Positions 63,811 through 64,000 of a stretch of DNA of 64,000 bases are shown here, one piece after another. Positions within the stretch are counted from its first letter, which is position 1. Every line of letters starts with the position of its first letter. The stretch comes from Oscillospiraceae bacterium. Lineage in GTDB: Bacteria > Bacillota > Clostridia > Oscillospirales > SIG627. The DNA lies in the NCBI GenBank assembly GCA_015065085.1, contig SVQW01000005.1, forward strand, positions 1 to 64,000. Reading direction: 5' to 3'. The notes under the pieces are model-generated. The model saw nothing but the letters and a program-made list of their open reading frames with translations, was not told where the DNA came from and ran no database searches. A program made the translations under genes and the position numbers.

Positions 63811-64000
63811 ATGAAATTAACAAAAGAAACAAAAATAAGCATTGTTACTCCATTAAATGCTTCTCCTCGCGAGGATTTTTCCGCAGAGGAGCTTAAAAAG
63901 TACTTAAAACAGATACTCGGCTGTGATGCCGAAATATGCCGTGAGCCTGCATCTGACAGCTTCAGCTTCATTTTGGGTGCACCGTCGCGAAACCAATATA
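63811..64000 (+). CDS. GH67N/DUF4838-like protein, N-terminal part only
   Basis: 63 residues up to the window end, open at the 3' side. SPREDFSAEELKKYLKQILG, then FILGAPSRN, is the pattern of the N-terminal domain of alpha-glucuronidase-like and DUF4838 proteins. No signal peptide is seen. It is probably in one transcript with the phosphoesterase. Confidence 0.6.
   Translation, partial: MKLTKETKISIVTPLNASPREDFSAEELKKYLKQILGCDAEICREPASDSFSFILGAPSRNQY

Overview
The window is the replication-origin neighbourhood of a Firmicutes (class Clostridia) chromosome, probably an uncultured or poorly studied gut or anaerobic lineage. Evidence: the order dnaA-dnaN-recF-remB-gyrB-gyrA, three ParB parS sites, RNase Y, c-di-AMP synthase CdaA with CdaR, an IspH-RpsA gene pair, strong AGGAGG-type ribosome sites and TTGACA-17-TATAAT promoters. 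I see no tRNA, no rRNA body and no CRISPR array. I could not name the genus.

Layout. Positions 1-300 hold two perfect-consensus promoters on the minus strand feeding an rRNA-type leader, so an rrn operon probably lies just left of the window. From 0.4 to 9.5 kb lies a plus-strand block: PgeF-type multicopper domain protein, a YhaO/YhaN-like nuclease/ATPase pair, recG, a dihydrouridine synthase, and an ECF sigma/anti-sigma pair. From 9.5 to 15.2 kb is a compact foreign element with a large serine recombinase, MobC, a DUF6061-type protein and a three-gene cargo cassette with its own regulated promoter. It is bounded by an exact 23-bp inverted repeat. From 15.2 to 30 kb are an ABC importer with a divergent LysR regulator, and a minus-strand run smpB-lepA-hemW-FAD protein-peptidase-RpiR-YhiN opposite rny. 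From 30 to 34 kb an AraC regulator faces a three-gene sugar cassette (Gfo/Idh/MocA, TIM-barrel isomerase, ThuA).

From 33.9 to 34.5 kb is a six-copy array of a ~101-bp unit that folds into four hairpins. Fragments of the same unit recur beside recF, gyrB and rpsA. From 35 to 38.8 kb are cdaR, cdaA, a cysteine-desulfurase-like enzyme and a DUF3343 sulfur/selenium-carrier-like protein. Positions 38.86-39.27 kb hold a 126-bp tandem repeat directly upstream of dnaA. The dnaA-dnaN gap carries at least six TTWTCCGCA-type DnaA boxes and an AT-rich unwinding region, and is the likely oriC. In the normally conserved dnaN-gyrA block a GIY-YIG gene and a MITE-like element sit between dnaN and recF. A MntA/HepT-like toxin-antitoxin pair and a PfkB sugar kinase sit between gyrB and gyrA.

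From 51 to 57 kb are a phosphopantetheinyl transferase, an unknown protein, a UDP-GlcNAc 2-epimerase, cmk, plsC, ispH and rpsA. From 57 to 64 kb is a locus of extracellular and carbohydrate-related proteins: a 1238-residue secreted protein with internal SLH repeats, a DUF4832-like protein, a metallophosphoesterase and a truncated GH67N/DUF4838-like gene. Most genes on both sides of the origin point away from it, as expected, except 0.4-9.5 kb and the 31-34 kb cassette.

The best candidate for something undescribed is the cargo cassette at 12.5-14.7 kb (possible nuclease, small membrane protein, GDIGD/DPDNGL-motif protein). Next is the four-hairpin repeat family around the origin.
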